Below, one piece after another: positions 17,566 through 27,597 of a stretch of DNA of 64,000 bases. The stretch lies in assembly GCA_017387565.1 (NCBI GenBank), contig JAFOEY010000037.1, forward strand, positions 111,962 to 175,961, given 5' to 3'. A program made the position numbers and the translations under genes. The notes under the pieces are model-generated. The model did not search any database, was not told the DNA's origin, and worked only from the letters and a program-made list of their open reading frames with translations. This stretch comes from Lachnospiraceae bacterium (GTDB lineage: Bacteria > Bacillota > Clostridia > Lachnospirales > Lachnospiraceae). The number at the start of each line of letters is the position of its first letter. Within the stretch, counting starts at the first letter, position 1.

Positions 17566-18450
17566 TTACTTTTCCAATTCTTTAATAAAAGAAAGCGGAG
17601 TCATATGGTATTTTTTCTTAAACGCCCTGTGAAAATAGGACAAATTGCGAAATCCGACAGACAAAGAAACATCCAGAATAGAGGTATTCCCCTGCTCAAA
17701 GAGTTCCACCGATTTCTCCAGTCGCAGGTTATTGATATATTCCACGCAGGTCATATTCATATGTTTTTTAAAGAAGCGCATAAAATGATAGTCACTGAAA
17801 TAACAAAGCTTTGCCAAGTCCGAAACGGATATTGATTCTGCATAATGAATTTCAATATAATCCAATACATGTTTCAGCTTGTCAGAAGGGGTTCCGGAAT
17901 CCGGAGAAGTAATTTTTCTACTATCTTGAAGCAGAAGAAAAACAGCCTGCAAAAATATGGACTTTAAGGCAAGCTCATAACCAAAAACTGCTTCATCATA
18001 CAGTGTACTGATCTGACAAATCATTTTCTTCAAAGAAACATAAGCCGGATGTCTTTTGGTCACTAAAAACGGCATGGAAAATTCCTGATGCATCATCGGA
18101 GCCAGATAGCGCGTGGAACAAATATCGGTAGAATTACCGCCCAGAAAATTCAAATGAAATACATATGTTTCGGAAACAATTTCTTCATTCCCTCTAACAG
18201 AAATCGAATGCAGAAACAGCGGCGGAATGAACAAAATATCCCCTTGTTTTACCTCATAATCAACCAAATCTATCTGATAAAGACACTTCCCTTTTTTAAT
18301 CAGAGTTAATTCTGCCTCTTCATGCCAGTGAGTCGTGACCACCGGATAATCAGGTGTCAGTTTTGTAATATATCTTTGTACCGGAAAAAAAGCCTCGCCG
18401 TGCTTTGCATCCTCTTTTTGTTCCAATGCCAGCGAATGTAATTTTTTCAT
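17566..18450 (-). CDS. AraC family regulator
   Basis: Residues ~25-130 form a cupin-like ligand-binding domain (THWHEEAELTLIKKGKCLY). Residues ~190-290 are the double helix-turn-helix with the AraC signature (SVGFRNLSYFHRAFKKKYHM). Length 294 is typical of sugar-responsive regulators. It is divergent from the GH13 alpha-glucosidase 184 bp away, so it probably controls that gene in response to an oligosaccharide. AAGGGGG lies upstream of the ATG. Confidence 0.92.
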   Translation of the reverse strand: MKKLHSLALEQKEDAKHGEAFFPVQRYITKLTPDYPVVTTHWHEEAELTLIKKGKCLYQIDLVDYEVKQGDILFIPPLFLHSISVRGNEEIVSETYVFHLNFLGGNSTDICSTRYLAPMMHQEFSMPFLVTKRHPAYVSLKKMICQISTLYDEAVFGYELALKSIFLQAVFLLLQDSRKITSPDSGTPSDKLKHVLDYIEIHYAESISVSDLAKLCYFSDYHFMRFFKKHMNMTCVEYINNLRLEKSVELFEQGNTSILDVSLSVGFRNLSYFHRAFKKKYHMTPLSFIKELEK

Positions 18451-18634
18451 TGTATCCCCCTTTTCTTTTCAAAGAGCAGTATTGTGTTATATATTGAAAA
18501 AATAATGCAAGAAAATCCAATTTTTCTCTTTTATAATAGCAGTATAATACATGAATTACCAGTATCAAAAATGTAGTTCCAAACACCTTTTGACCCATAT
18601 TTCAAATAAGACTTTCAAAACAGGAGGATTCAAT

Positions 18635-20308
18635 ATGAAAAGAAAATGGTGGCATGACAAAGTCGCATATCAGATTTATCCGAAAAGCTTTCTTGATTCC
18701 AATGGAGATGGAATTGGAGATTTACGCGGAATCATTTCAAAACTGGATTATTTAAAATCCCTGGGGATAGATATCGTTTGGCTTTCCCCCATCTACAAAT
18801 CTCCTTTTGTAGACCAAGGCTATGATATTTCCGATTACTATGCCATAGCAGAAGAATTCGGTACCATGGAGGAATTTGAGGAATTATTGGCAGAATCCAA
18901 AAAACGTGACATGCATATCATTATGGATCTGGTTATCAACCATTGTTCTGATCAACATGAGTGGTTTCAAAAAGCGTTGGCCGATCCCTATGGAGAATAT
19001 GCAGACTTCTTTTATTTTAGAAAAGGAAAAAACGGAAATCCACCAAGCAATTACCGTTCTTATTTTGGCGGAAGCTGCTGGGAACCGGTACCCGGAACCG
19101 ACCTTTATTATCTGCATATGTTTGCCAAAGAACAACCGGATTTGAATTGGGAAAATCCAAAGCTTTTAGAACAACTCTATCAAATGATCAACTGGTGGCT
19201 TGGCAAAGGCCTTGCAGGATTTCGTATTGATGCCATTATCAATATTAAAAAAGATTTGGCATTTCCCGATTACGAGCCGGATGGACCGGATGGATTGGCA
19301 GCCTGCTGGAAAATGGTAGAAAGCGTGGACGGTGTCGGGGATTTACTGGAAACCTTAAAGAAAAACACCTTCCAAAAATACGATGCGTTCACTGTTGCCG
19401 AAGTTTTTAATATGAAAGAGGATGAACTTCCCTCCTTTATCGGAAAAGACGGACACTTCTCTACCATGTTTGATTTTAGCGCACATGCATTAAGTATCGG
19501 TGGAAACGGTTGGTATGATGCTCCTGATATCGATTTTAAAAAATGGAGAGAAAGCATTGTCAATTCTCAGCTCAAAGTCCAGAAATGCGGATTTGAAGCG
19601 AATATCATTGAAAATCATGATGAACCCCGCGGGGTATCACGCTATCTGCCAAACTACGCCCAAAATCCGGCTGGCACAAAAATGCTTGGTACCGTAAGTG
19701 TCCTGTTAAGAGGTATTCCATTTATTTATCAGGGACAGGAAATCGGCATGCAGAATACAAAATGGAACAGCGTGGAAGAATTTAACGATATCAACACCAA
19801 GGATCAATATCAACTCGCACTGGATGCCGGTCTGAGTGAAGAAGAAGCTCTTTATGCTTGTACAAAAATGAGCCGTGATAATGCCAGAACCCCCATGCAG
19901 TGGAGCGATTTGGAAAATGCAGGTTTCACTACCAAAACTCCATGGCTTAAGGTCAATGACAACTATCCCAAAATCAATGTAAAAAACCAGGAAAATGATC
20001 CCGATTCTGTCCTGAACTATTACAGAAAACTGATTGGCGTACGAAAATCAGCTGAATATAAAGAAGTATTTACTTATGGAGAATTTGTTCCGGCTTATTT
20101 AGACACAGAAAGCATTATGGCTTACTATCGCGAAACCGACGAACAGAGGATATTAGTTGCTGCTAACTTTGGAGAGAATACAGCAGAACTCAACCTGGAT
20201 TATGATATCAGACATGTCATTTTATCCAATATGAATCAGAGCACAAAACCTCAGCGAAGCCTAAAACTGAAAAGTTGTGAAGTCATCGTTTTAGAATGCG
20301 AAAAGTAG
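18635..20308 (+). CDS. GH13 alpha-glucosidase (oligo-1,6-glucosidase type)
   Basis: This cytoplasmic 557-residue glycoside hydrolase of the GH13_31 type lacks a signal peptide. Conserved regions are DLVINHCSDQH, GFRIDAI with nucleophile D199, FTVAEVF with acid/base E256, and ENHDEPR with D329. It is expected to release glucose from isomalto-oligosaccharides or similar short glucosides. The start at MKRKWWHDKV is fixed by AGGAGG; the longer frame has no ribosome binding site. The upstream gap carries TATAAT at 18531-18536. The divergent AraC gene is the likely regulator. Confidence 0.93.
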   Translation: MKRKWWHDKVAYQIYPKSFLDSNGDGIGDLRGIISKLDYLKSLGIDIVWLSPIYKSPFVDQGYDISDYYAIAEEFGTMEEFEELLAESKKRDMHIIMDLVINHCSDQHEWFQKALADPYGEYADFFYFRKGKNGNPPSNYRSYFGGSCWEPVPGTDLYYLHMFAKEQPDLNWENPKLLEQLYQMINWWLGKGLAGFRIDAIINIKKDLAFPDYEPDGPDGLAACWKMVESVDGVGDLLETLKKNTFQKYDAFTVAEVFNMKEDELPSFIGKDGHFSTMFDFSAHALSIGGNGWYDAPDIDFKKWRESIVNSQLKVQKCGFEANIIENHDEPRGVSRYLPNYAQNPAGTKMLGTVSVLLRGIPFIYQGQEIGMQNTKWNSVEEFNDINTKDQYQLALDAGLSEEEALYACTKMSRDNARTPMQWSDLENAGFTTKTPWLKVNDNYPKINVKNQENDPDSVLNYYRKLIGVRKSAEYKEVFTYGEFVPAYLDTESIMAYYRETDEQRILVAANFGENTAELNLDYDIRHVILSNMNQSTKPQRSLKLKSCEVIVLECEK

Positions 20309-20315
20309 TTGCTTG

Positions 20316-20376
20316 CTGCTATATATATCTTTGCCCGCCGGCTTTTACGAGGTTTTGTGACTTTCTTAGCGGCATG
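20316..20376 (+). repeat. dispersed intergenic repeat, copy B
   Basis: TATATATCTTTGCCCGCCGG, GCTTTTACGAGGTTTTGTGA and CTTTCTTAGCGGCAT match copy A at 7965-8040 with few changes. Together with copy C it forms a large inverted repeat around the terminator at 20388-20443. Confidence 0.75.
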
Positions 20377-20387
20377 GCAAGCAAAAA

Positions 20388-20443
20388 TAATGCCCGGTTT
20401 CAACTGTTTGAAGACGAAGTCTGAGTTTTGAAACCGGGCATTT
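20388..20443. terminator. bidirectional terminator between alpha-glucosidase and MATE genes
   Basis: AATGCCCGGTTTCAA pairs with TTGAAACCGGGCATT around a 22-base loop, with A- and T-rich flanks. It separates two convergent genes. Confidence 0.85.
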
Positions 20444-20454
20444 CATAAATTTTT

Positions 20455-20520
20455 GTGAGCATGCCGCTTAGAAAGTCTAAAAAACGAAGTGCGAGGCGGC
20501 AAAGATATATATTGGGAACA
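20455..20520 (-). repeat. dispersed intergenic repeat, copy C (inverted)
   Basis: The complement starts GTTCCCAATATATATCTTTG and ends CTTTCTAAGCGGCAT, matching both ends of copies A and B, with a diverged middle part. Confidence 0.7.
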
Positions 20521-20554
20521 CAAATCCGAAAAGGGAATTTCAAAATGTCTATAT

Positions 20555-21913
20555 CTATACTGCTTTTCTACCCTTATCCAAAATTTTCCGTATATTGCAT
20601 AAAAATACAATTCCGCACACGGTTGCCGCAAGTGCATCTGCACAACACTCCGCATAATAAATACTCATAACATTTCCTGTTATCATCGGGAAAACAATGG
20701 CAAACGGAACCAGTAAGAATACCTTTCGAAGCAATGCCATGAATAAAGAAATTTTAGCCTGTCCAAGTCCCATAAAGGTGGTCTGGCATCCCATCTGCAC
20801 TCCAAAGACCAACATGCCGGCAACAAAAATCGGCATTACCCTCTTAACCACTGCAATCAATTCTATATCATCAGTAAAAATGCGTGCATATACTCCCGGA
20901 AACAGCATCGCGGATAACGTAATTGCAAAAGAGGCAACTGTCGTTATGGTTATAATTCTCTTGTATGTGGTCTTAACACGGTCGATATTTCCTGCTCCAT
21001 AGTTGTAACTTAAAATCGGCTGCACGCCCTGCGTAAATCCGGAAATTGGTATATTAATCAGCTGCATGATGCTTTGTAAAATTGTCAGCGATCCCACATA
21101 AACATCTCCACCATATTTTTGTAAGCCACTGCTAAGTACTACAGAGACAAGACTTTCTGTACTCTGCATAATGAAAGGGGAAACTCCAAGTGCAGCCACA
21201 CTTCCGATGATATTCCACTGTGGCCTCAAATACTTTATCTGAATGCGCAGAGAAGTCTTTTTTGCAAGCAAAAATCGTATCGTCCAAAGCGCACTGGCAA
21301 ACTGTGAAATAATCGTAGCAAGAGCAGCGCCCCTGACTCCCATTTTGAATACAAATATAAAAACCGGATCTAAAGCAATATTCAGACCTGCTCCAATCAA
21401 TACAGAAAACATGGCAATCTTGGATTGTCCCTGAGCCGTGATAAACGGATTCAGACCTATCACAATCTGTACAAAAAGTGTTCCCAACAAATAAACCCTC
21501 AGATACGCACCTGCATAAGGATAGGTGACATCACTGGCACCAATCAGATACAAAAAGGGCTTTTCAATCAGAAAGAATACAACCATCAAAACAATCGTAA
21601 AAAAACAAAGCATCGTAACCGCATTGGAAAGTATCGTTTCTGCCCTTTTTTTATCTCCCTTACCCATGGCAATTGCCGCAAGCGGTGCTCCACCTGCACC
21701 GACAAAGGCACTGAATGCGGAAATCAGCATGATGATAGGAAGCGTAAGTCCTACTCCCGTCAACGCCTGCGGACCTACCAGATGTCCGATATACATTCTG
21801 TCCACAATATTATAGAGTAAATTGATCATCTGAGCGATCAAAGTAGGAATTCCCATTGATAAAATCAGCTTTCCTATCTTTTCTGTTCCAAGTCTTTCTT
21901 CCGAATGGGTCAT
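20555..21913 (-). CDS. MATE family efflux transporter
   Basis: This 452-residue protein has twelve hydrophobic segments in two pseudo-symmetric halves and the MATE N-terminus (GTEKIGKLILSMGIPTLIAQ, then YNIVDRMYIGHLVGPQALTG). It exports drugs or metabolites in exchange for Na+ or H+. The substrate is unknown. The promoter proposed upstream and the terminator between it and the ABC operon indicate a single-gene unit. Confidence 0.92.
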   Translation of the reverse strand: MTHSEERLGTEKIGKLILSMGIPTLIAQMINLLYNIVDRMYIGHLVGPQALTGVGLTLPIIMLISAFSAFVGAGGAPLAAIAMGKGDKKRAETILSNAVTMLCFFTIVLMVVFFLIEKPFLYLIGASDVTYPYAGAYLRVYLLGTLFVQIVIGLNPFITAQGQSKIAMFSVLIGAGLNIALDPVFIFVFKMGVRGAALATIISQFASALWTIRFLLAKKTSLRIQIKYLRPQWNIIGSVAALGVSPFIMQSTESLVSVVLSSGLQKYGGDVYVGSLTILQSIMQLINIPISGFTQGVQPILSYNYGAGNIDRVKTTYKRIITITTVASFAITLSAMLFPGVYARIFTDDIELIAVVKRVMPIFVAGMLVFGVQMGCQTTFMGLGQAKISLFMALLRKVFLLVPFAIVFPMITGNVMSIYYAECCADALAATVCGIVFLCNIRKILDKGRKAV

Positions 21914-21985
21914 TTTAAAGCCTTCCTTCTAATTACATTTACAAATCAAGTATTTCCGGCACAGACACGCCAAACACCGAATACT

Positions 21986-22014
21986 AGTCTAACTCTTTCT
22001 TACACCTTTATCAA
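21986..22014 (-). promoter_or_regulatory. probable MATE gene promoter
   Basis: On the minus strand TTGATA (22009-22014), a 17-base spacer and TAGACT (21986-21991) are appropriately placed ~75 bp upstream of the MATE start and just after the terminator of the preceding operon. Confidence 0.4.
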
Positions 22015-22020
22015 CTGCAA

Positions 22021-22050
22021 AAAATGCCCGGACATTTCTGTCTGGGCATT
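22021..22050 (-). terminator. terminator of the ABC transporter operon
   Basis: AATGCCCGGACA and TGTCTGGGCATT form a 12-bp stem with one G-T pair and a four-base loop; on the minus strand a T run follows. It lies 25 bases past the permease stop. Confidence 0.88.
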
Positions 22051-22075
22051 TTCTTAATGATATTTCCTCTTCTTG

Positions 22076-24841
22076 TTAGTTGCCGCTAACATTGGTCAAA
22101 TTCAGATGTTTTATTTTTCGCAAAGCAATCAAGTTTACAATCAACGCAAACAAGGCTCCGACTGCGCAGGCATACAGACAGGCTGGAATATTCGGAGTAC
22201 GCACATAGCGGTTTGCCCCGGTCTCAATAATCCGGACAACCACATAAGACAGCACAATACCAAAACCACTTCCTAATAACAGTCCCATTAAAGTAAGGAT
22301 AATGTTATCTTTGTATACATATGCTTTTGTTTCTTTCATCGTATACCCATTGATACGCATAACAGCGAGTTCTCTGGCTTTCCTGTTGATATGCATAACA
22401 ATTTGGTTTAAAAGTACCAGCAATGCCATAACAGCAGATAGAACAAGGCATATCATAATGACCATATTTACGGCATCTGCGCTCCGTTCAAACTCACTAT
22501 TATCCTTGAGAGATAAATATCCATCCATATCGCGAACCTTTTCATACAGTCCGGTAATGTCGCCTTTTAATAAAAATACACTCTCATCGGTTTCTTCTTT
22601 CATGGCGGTTTCATAGTAACTGTCGGTTGTCACAAACAAATGATAGGGAAGGTAATGCTCCATCACTCCCACAACCTGAAATTCTTTGGGATTTCCTTCC
22701 GAATCCATAAATTCTACCTTGCTGCCCTCCGATATATCAAATTTTTCCGCACATTTACGTGAAACCAGTATTCCATCCGTTGGAACAAATGCAGTGCTCT
22801 TTGTCTGAATGTCCTGAACATACATGAAATCAGCCAGTTTTTCAAAATCCGAAACAGCAACAATATGAGCAGTTTCCCAACTTCCTCCGTTTACACGGAA
22901 ATTCTTTAACTTATCCTGAATGACCGTATAATCAATATCTTCCTCGTTCAGAACCTGTTCAAATTCTTCCCTCGAACCGACACTTGTGTCAATTACCAGA
23001 CGATTTTCATACAGGAAATAGCGGTCAAACTGAAGAACCGATGAATTTTCAATTGCCAGCTTCAGGGAAAAACAGATAACCAAAAGTGAAATACATCCCA
23101 CAACACCCATGATGGTGGTCATCATACGCCCTTTGTCACTCAGCACATTTTTAATCATGGTCTTGGAATATAAATTCAGTTTTTTATAGCTTTTCCATTT
23201 TTCAAAGAAGTAACTCTTTCCATTAACCGGAACTTCGCCTCTTAATAGTGTCGTCGCAGGCAGGCGAACCAGCTTTGCACACGCCACATAGGTAGCTGTC
23301 AGGAATACTGCCAGACAAATTACCGCCGTCAGCAAAGCCTCTTCCCATGCAAAGGTAAGCGCAATGCTTCCCAACAAAAAGTTTGGCTTGAATATATGAA
23401 TTACCAATATCTCCACAATAACCACACTGGCAAGCCATCCAATCATAATACCGAGGATTGCACACAACGTGTTGTAAAGCATATAATGATTCAGAATTTC
23501 TCCGGAAGAAAAACCCAATGCCTTTTGCGCTCCGATCAAGGTTCTTTGTTCATCAATCATACGTGAAATTGCCGCATGGCAGACCACAATCGCTACTAAC
23601 AGGAAAATAATGGACATGGAATAACTCAGGCCAAAAATTCCGTCTACGATCGTTTTTACACCACGGACATCTCCCACGTCATTTCTGATTGAAATAATCC
23701 AGTCCTTTAACTGAATATCTTCTGCTTCTTTTTTGGCATCTGCAAGTTCGGCTTTTGCATCATCCAGTTCTTTTTTTGAATCTTCCAACTCTGCCTCTGC
23801 TTCGCGAAGCTTATCAACACCCTCCTGATATTCCGTAATCGAAGTTTTGAGCGGTAGTGCCGCAGCTCCAAATACATCCAATTGCTCCAATGCTATATCT
23901 AAATCCTGACTAAGCCCCATCGCACCAAGTTGTGTTTCAATCTGTTTTCGTGCCTCATCCAAATCTTTCTTATTCTCTTCTATTTGGCTTTCTCCATCAG
24001 ACAATTCCTGTTCACTATCTGCAATTTCACTCTGTGCATTCTCAATCTCAGACTGTGCGTCATCTGTCAGAGAATCAAACCGAAGTTGCGCCCGCTCCTG
24101 TCCGAGAGCTTCCAGCTTTTCTTTAAAAGCAGCTTCCTGTTCCTTATATTCATCCGAAAAATAATAATACGCATCCAATGCATTATTTTTGACGTAAGCA
24201 GTGGTATAACATTCACTATAATAAGACGAATCAAAGGCATCCTTATGTAACATGATATAATAGGAAGCCGAACCAAGTCCCTGCGTACTTTTTCCACGGG
24301 CATCCTTTATCGATGCACAGCAGAAAAACGGTTCATTGACGATGGCCGTAACACGAAATGTATCCGAAACAAAAATTCCGTCATGTTCTAATGTAATCTC
24401 GTCTCCAATCTGTATTCCTTTTTCCTCTGCAAACTTCTCTTCCACCGCGGCCTCATTGGGAGCAGAAGGTAACGTCCCCTCTAAAATAACCGGATCGTTC
24501 ATATCGCTTAATAAAGAACGGGCTTGTATCGTTATTTTTTCTTGCTCACTATCCATGATTGCCATGGCAGAATAGCCACCCTCGACAGCATCTACGTCTT
24601 CCCATCCTGCAATTGCCTCAATATCTTCTTTCGTGATACCATTTGCACAGGTGATTTCCAGTGACTCTAAACGATTGGTCACAAAATAACGATCTACTTC
24701 TTTTAAAATGGCTTTTGCTGAGGATTGCAGTCCCAAAAAAATCGCAATACTGGTTGCCGCAATAAACGCAACTGCAAAAAACGGAACACCATTTTTCTTA
24801 ATTGTCCGAAGCAGATATTTTGTCTTTGCTTTTTTTACCAT
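22076..24841 (-). CDS. ABC transporter permease, FtsX/MacB-type, with long coiled coil
   Basis: This 921-residue protein has an N-terminal membrane segment (~17-35), a large extracytoplasmic region with a coiled coil at ~255-375 (repeated Glu/Lys/Ala/Asp heptads), three membrane segments around 395-545, a second extracytoplasmic domain and three C-terminal segments. The FtsX-like domain occurs twice. Such permeases work mechanically rather than as classic transporters, moving lipoproteins, peptides or activating envelope enzymes. It overlaps the ATPase gene by 7 bp with GGAG in the overlap, so translation is coupled. Confidence 0.88.
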   Translation of the reverse strand: MVKKAKTKYLLRTIKKNGVPFFAVAFIAATSIAIFLGLQSSAKAILKEVDRYFVTNRLESLEITCANGITKEDIEAIAGWEDVDAVEGGYSAMAIMDSEQEKITIQARSLLSDMNDPVILEGTLPSAPNEAAVEEKFAEEKGIQIGDEITLEHDGIFVSDTFRVTAIVNEPFFCCASIKDARGKSTQGLGSASYYIMLHKDAFDSSYYSECYTTAYVKNNALDAYYYFSDEYKEQEAAFKEKLEALGQERAQLRFDSLTDDAQSEIENAQSEIADSEQELSDGESQIEENKKDLDEARKQIETQLGAMGLSQDLDIALEQLDVFGAAALPLKTSITEYQEGVDKLREAEAELEDSKKELDDAKAELADAKKEAEDIQLKDWIISIRNDVGDVRGVKTIVDGIFGLSYSMSIIFLLVAIVVCHAAISRMIDEQRTLIGAQKALGFSSGEILNHYMLYNTLCAILGIMIGWLASVVIVEILVIHIFKPNFLLGSIALTFAWEEALLTAVICLAVFLTATYVACAKLVRLPATTLLRGEVPVNGKSYFFEKWKSYKKLNLYSKTMIKNVLSDKGRMMTTIMGVVGCISLLVICFSLKLAIENSSVLQFDRYFLYENRLVIDTSVGSREEFEQVLNEEDIDYTVIQDKLKNFRVNGGSWETAHIVAVSDFEKLADFMYVQDIQTKSTAFVPTDGILVSRKCAEKFDISEGSKVEFMDSEGNPKEFQVVGVMEHYLPYHLFVTTDSYYETAMKEETDESVFLLKGDITGLYEKVRDMDGYLSLKDNSEFERSADAVNMVIMICLVLSAVMALLVLLNQIVMHINRKARELAVMRINGYTMKETKAYVYKDNIILTLMGLLLGSGFGIVLSYVVVRIIETGANRYVRTPNIPACLYACAVGALFALIVNLIALRKIKHLNLTNVSGN

Positions 24842-26064
24842 ACTAACTCCTTTGCACTCGCGGGATGTCTGTTCACAATCACTTCTGCAACAACGCCGCC
24901 CTTCATACGGATGACACGATTTGCCATTTTAGCAATTTCTTCATTGTGGGTAACCATCAAAAGTGTAGTGCCGGATTTTATTACCTCTTCTAAAACTGTC
25001 AGCACCTCAATACTCGTTTCATAATCAAGAGCTGCCGTCGGCTCATCTGCTAAAATAATGCGAGGTTTTTTCACCAATGCTCTCGCAATCGATACACGCT
25101 GCTGCTGACCTCCGGACATTTGTGCCGGATAGTTATCCTTTCTCTGTGCCAATCCGACCCGCTCCAAAGCCTCAGCCGCGTCCATGGAATCTTCACATAA
25201 TTCTCCGATAAAATCCAGATTTTCCTCTGCCGTTAAAGTAGGCATCAGGTTATATGCCTGGAAAATAAAACCAACCGAATGCCTGCGATACTCTGTCAGG
25301 GTCTTCTCATCTGCTTTAGAATAATCTTTTCCGTCAAAAAGGAAGGTTCCTGTCGTAAGCTGGTCCATACCGCCTATGATGTTTAACATCGTTGATTTTC
25401 CACAACCTGATTCCCCAAGTATTACAAGAAACTCTCCTTCCCGGATATCAAGATTGACCCCCTTCAATACCTGAAGTTGATTTTCTCCCGTGCCGAAGGT
25501 CTTGGTTACGTCACGCAACGAGATAATCGACTTTTTATTCTCAGTAAATCCCAGATTTAATCCTCTGCCGTCCACCGCGATAGCAGTTAACATGGCGAGA
25601 TTTTCACACAGATTAACATCATCATCATTATAGAGAGTACCGTCTTTTTTATTAATAATCTGAATACAGCCAATGACCTCATATTTATTTATTAAGGGGA
25701 CACAGATCATACTTCTTGTCTCAAAACCCGTAATATTATCAAAATAGGCTGCCCACCGCTTGTCATTCTTGCAATCCTTTACAATGGTTGACTTTCCTTC
25801 TTTTACTACCGTACCTGCAATTCCTTCTCCAAGATCCAGACTAAGACCTGTCAGATCAGATCCTCCAATCCAAAATGAAGGATATATCTTTTTATCTCCC
25901 TCTACATTGTAAAACCAAATCGTTCCTGCTTCGGCACCAACAGCTTTAACTACCAATCCCAAACTGTCACGAAGCGCCTCTTCCAATGATTCCGCTTTCT
26001 GCAGCATGGCTGTTATCTCCCAGACAACCTGCGTATATTCAATTTTCATTTTCTGCTCACTCAT
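24835..26064 (-). CDS. GAF domain-ABC ATPase fusion (MacB/LolD type)
   Basis: Residues ~15-165 form a GAF domain (EAGTIWFYN, RSMICVPLINKYEVIGCIQI). Residues ~176-409 are an ABC ATPase with Walker A GESGCGKST (217-225), signature MSGGQQQRV, Walker B RIILADEPTAALD and the switch His in VTHNEE. The ATPase is of the LolD/MacB class that partners FtsX-type permeases. An N-terminal GAF sensor on the ATPase is uncommon and suggests that a small molecule or redox signal gates the export system. It is first in a two-gene operon. Confidence 0.92.
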   Translation of the reverse strand: MSEQKMKIEYTQVVWEITAMLQKAESLEEALRDSLGLVVKAVGAEAGTIWFYNVEGDKKIYPSFWIGGSDLTGLSLDLGEGIAGTVVKEGKSTIVKDCKNDKRWAAYFDNITGFETRSMICVPLINKYEVIGCIQIINKKDGTLYNDDDVNLCENLAMLTAIAVDGRGLNLGFTENKKSIISLRDVTKTFGTGENQLQVLKGVNLDIREGEFLVILGESGCGKSTMLNIIGGMDQLTTGTFLFDGKDYSKADEKTLTEYRRHSVGFIFQAYNLMPTLTAEENLDFIGELCEDSMDAAEALERVGLAQRKDNYPAQMSGGQQQRVSIARALVKKPRIILADEPTAALDYETSIEVLTVLEEVIKSGTTLLMVTHNEEIAKMANRVIRMKGGVVAEVIVNRHPASAKELVW

Positions 26065-26225
26065 TCTAACACCTGCCTATCTTAGCCTTACCCTTTCCGG
26101 TTTATTTCCATTGACCTTTACACATCATTTTATTCCTTTTTTACTTATGTGTTTCCAAGGAATTTATTTATAAAAATTGTACCATAGATTTCCTTAATTT
26201 TACAATTACCATTCGATCCGACTGC

Positions 26226-26271
26226 AAAAAACACGAATTCAAAAATCAATCTTTCTTGAATCCGTGTTTTT
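26226..26271. terminator. bidirectional terminator
   Basis: AAAAACACG-ATTCAA pairs with TTGAAT-CGTGTTTTT with one bulge, flanked by A and T runs. It lies between the ABC operon promoter region and the VanZ remnant. Confidence 0.7.
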
Positions 26272-26359
26272 ATTATAAATCTTATTATATGAGATTTTGA
26301 CCCGCAAAACATGAGATAGTAGCCCGATTAGGACGAAAAAGCCGCATGAAATCATCTTA

Positions 26360-26674
26360 TCAGCCATAAAACAATCGCCAATTGTAACATAATACAATTC
26401 CCAACATACCCAATGCAATATAAATGACAGCCTCCATATCACAAATCTGTATTGCTTTTGTCCCGATTTTTTGAAAAACGCGCTTATATAAAAGCCAAAT
26501 CAGATACCCGACCAATGTTCCCAGCGTATTCATAATAAGATCATCCACATCTGTGGCACGATAACAAAACAGCTGACAAATTTCTATGGCCAGCGACATT
26601 CCAAATCCTACTATCAGCACCTTTCTACAATTTCTGAATCTTTCCCATATCAACGGAAGCAGAAAGAAATCCTT
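26360..26674 (-). pseudogene. VanZ-like protein remnant, N-terminus missing
   Basis: The frame reads DFFLLPLIWERFRN, then SLAIEICQLF, DVDDLIMNTLGTLVGYLIW and a last hydrophobic segment, matching the second half of VanZ-family membrane proteins. An in-frame TGA lies immediately before this stretch, no ATG or ribosome binding site precedes it, and the upstream DNA does not encode the expected first membrane segments. VanZ proteins are linked to glycopeptide (teicoplanin) tolerance or other envelope roles, but this copy looks truncated and inactive. Confidence 0.65.
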
Positions 26675-26847
26675 TCATTATTTCTGTAATTGCAATAACC
26701 TTATACTCTGCAGGTGAACTACCTGATTTTATTATACTTGTATTTCACAATATAAAAATAGATATTCACATATTTTAAGTGGATTTTAATATAATCTTAA
26801 AGGCTATTTTTTAGGTGGAATATAATGAAAAGATTTCGGTTTTCGGG

Positions 26848-27483
26848 TCAGCTGCCGGTCAGATACCTGTTTATATGATAATCCAGCGCTTCAACAACCG
26901 TATCATACGGCGGATGCTCCCAATTACCTTCTATATAGTAAGCCATCTGAGCATCACAAATATAATGACTCCTTTCCTGAATCATCTTAGCAGAATAAGT
27001 ATATTTTTCATCATCTTTTGCAAACCAACAGTTCCCGTTTTCAACATCAAATAAAATTTTGTACACACTGTCCATAGTTTCATCAGCAAGCTGAATATCT
27101 ATGGGATCTTCTAACTCAATTTGCACATAATGACTTTTCTCCTCTGACGTGATTTCTTTTTCCGAACAATTCACCAAAGATATATCATATGCCTCATGGT
27201 TGTCGCTGATATATTCATAAGTGCGATATACACATTCATAAAAATCAAGCTTTTTACAGTAGATTGTATTGATATCTTTTTTTCTGCAAAGGCATGAAAA
27301 TCTTGTTCGTTCGTCATCTTCATAATATAGAAAATCGATTCTTTTACAGTTGAGCAAATTGGTATCGCTAAAGCATTCTTTCACCTTGGATTGCTTAATT
27401 TTGGCATCACTTTTTGCTCCACAGCCTGACAGAATTCCCAATAAACATATGCATATAAAAATGATGGCATGGTTTTTTTTCAT
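26848..27483 (-). CDS. predicted lipoprotein, function unknown
   Basis: A signal peptide with lipobox LSGCG predicts anchoring at residue ~20 and a ~190-residue extracytoplasmic domain that I cannot assign. The start at MKKNHAIIF was selected because GAGGTGAGAG precedes it and because it opens the signal peptide. It is the third gene after the ECF sigma and anti-sigma genes, separated from the latter by ~115 bp, so it may belong to that regulon. Confidence 0.75.
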   Translation of the reverse strand: MKKNHAIIFICICLLGILSGCGAKSDAKIKQSKVKECFSDTNLLNCKRIDFLYYEDDERTRFSCLCRKKDINTIYCKKLDFYECVYRTYEYISDNHEAYDISLVNCSEKEITSEEKSHYVQIELEDPIDIQLADETMDSVYKILFDVENGNCWFAKDDEKYTYSAKMIQERSHYICDAQMAYYIEGNWEHPPYDTVVEALDYHINRYLTGS

Positions 27484-27597
27484 ATTGTCTCTCACCTCTG
27501 AATTTATTATAAGGGGTATCCTCTTGTCTTTCCAGCAGAATATAATTTGTCTTTTATGCATTAATCTATCTTCTTGCAAACAATAAGGATCATAGTT

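Noticed and set aside
26239-26442. Small membrane protein of 67 residues on the minus strand
   Set aside because: It overlaps the VanZ remnant in another frame and crosses a terminator; its hydrophobicity is a shadow of that gene.
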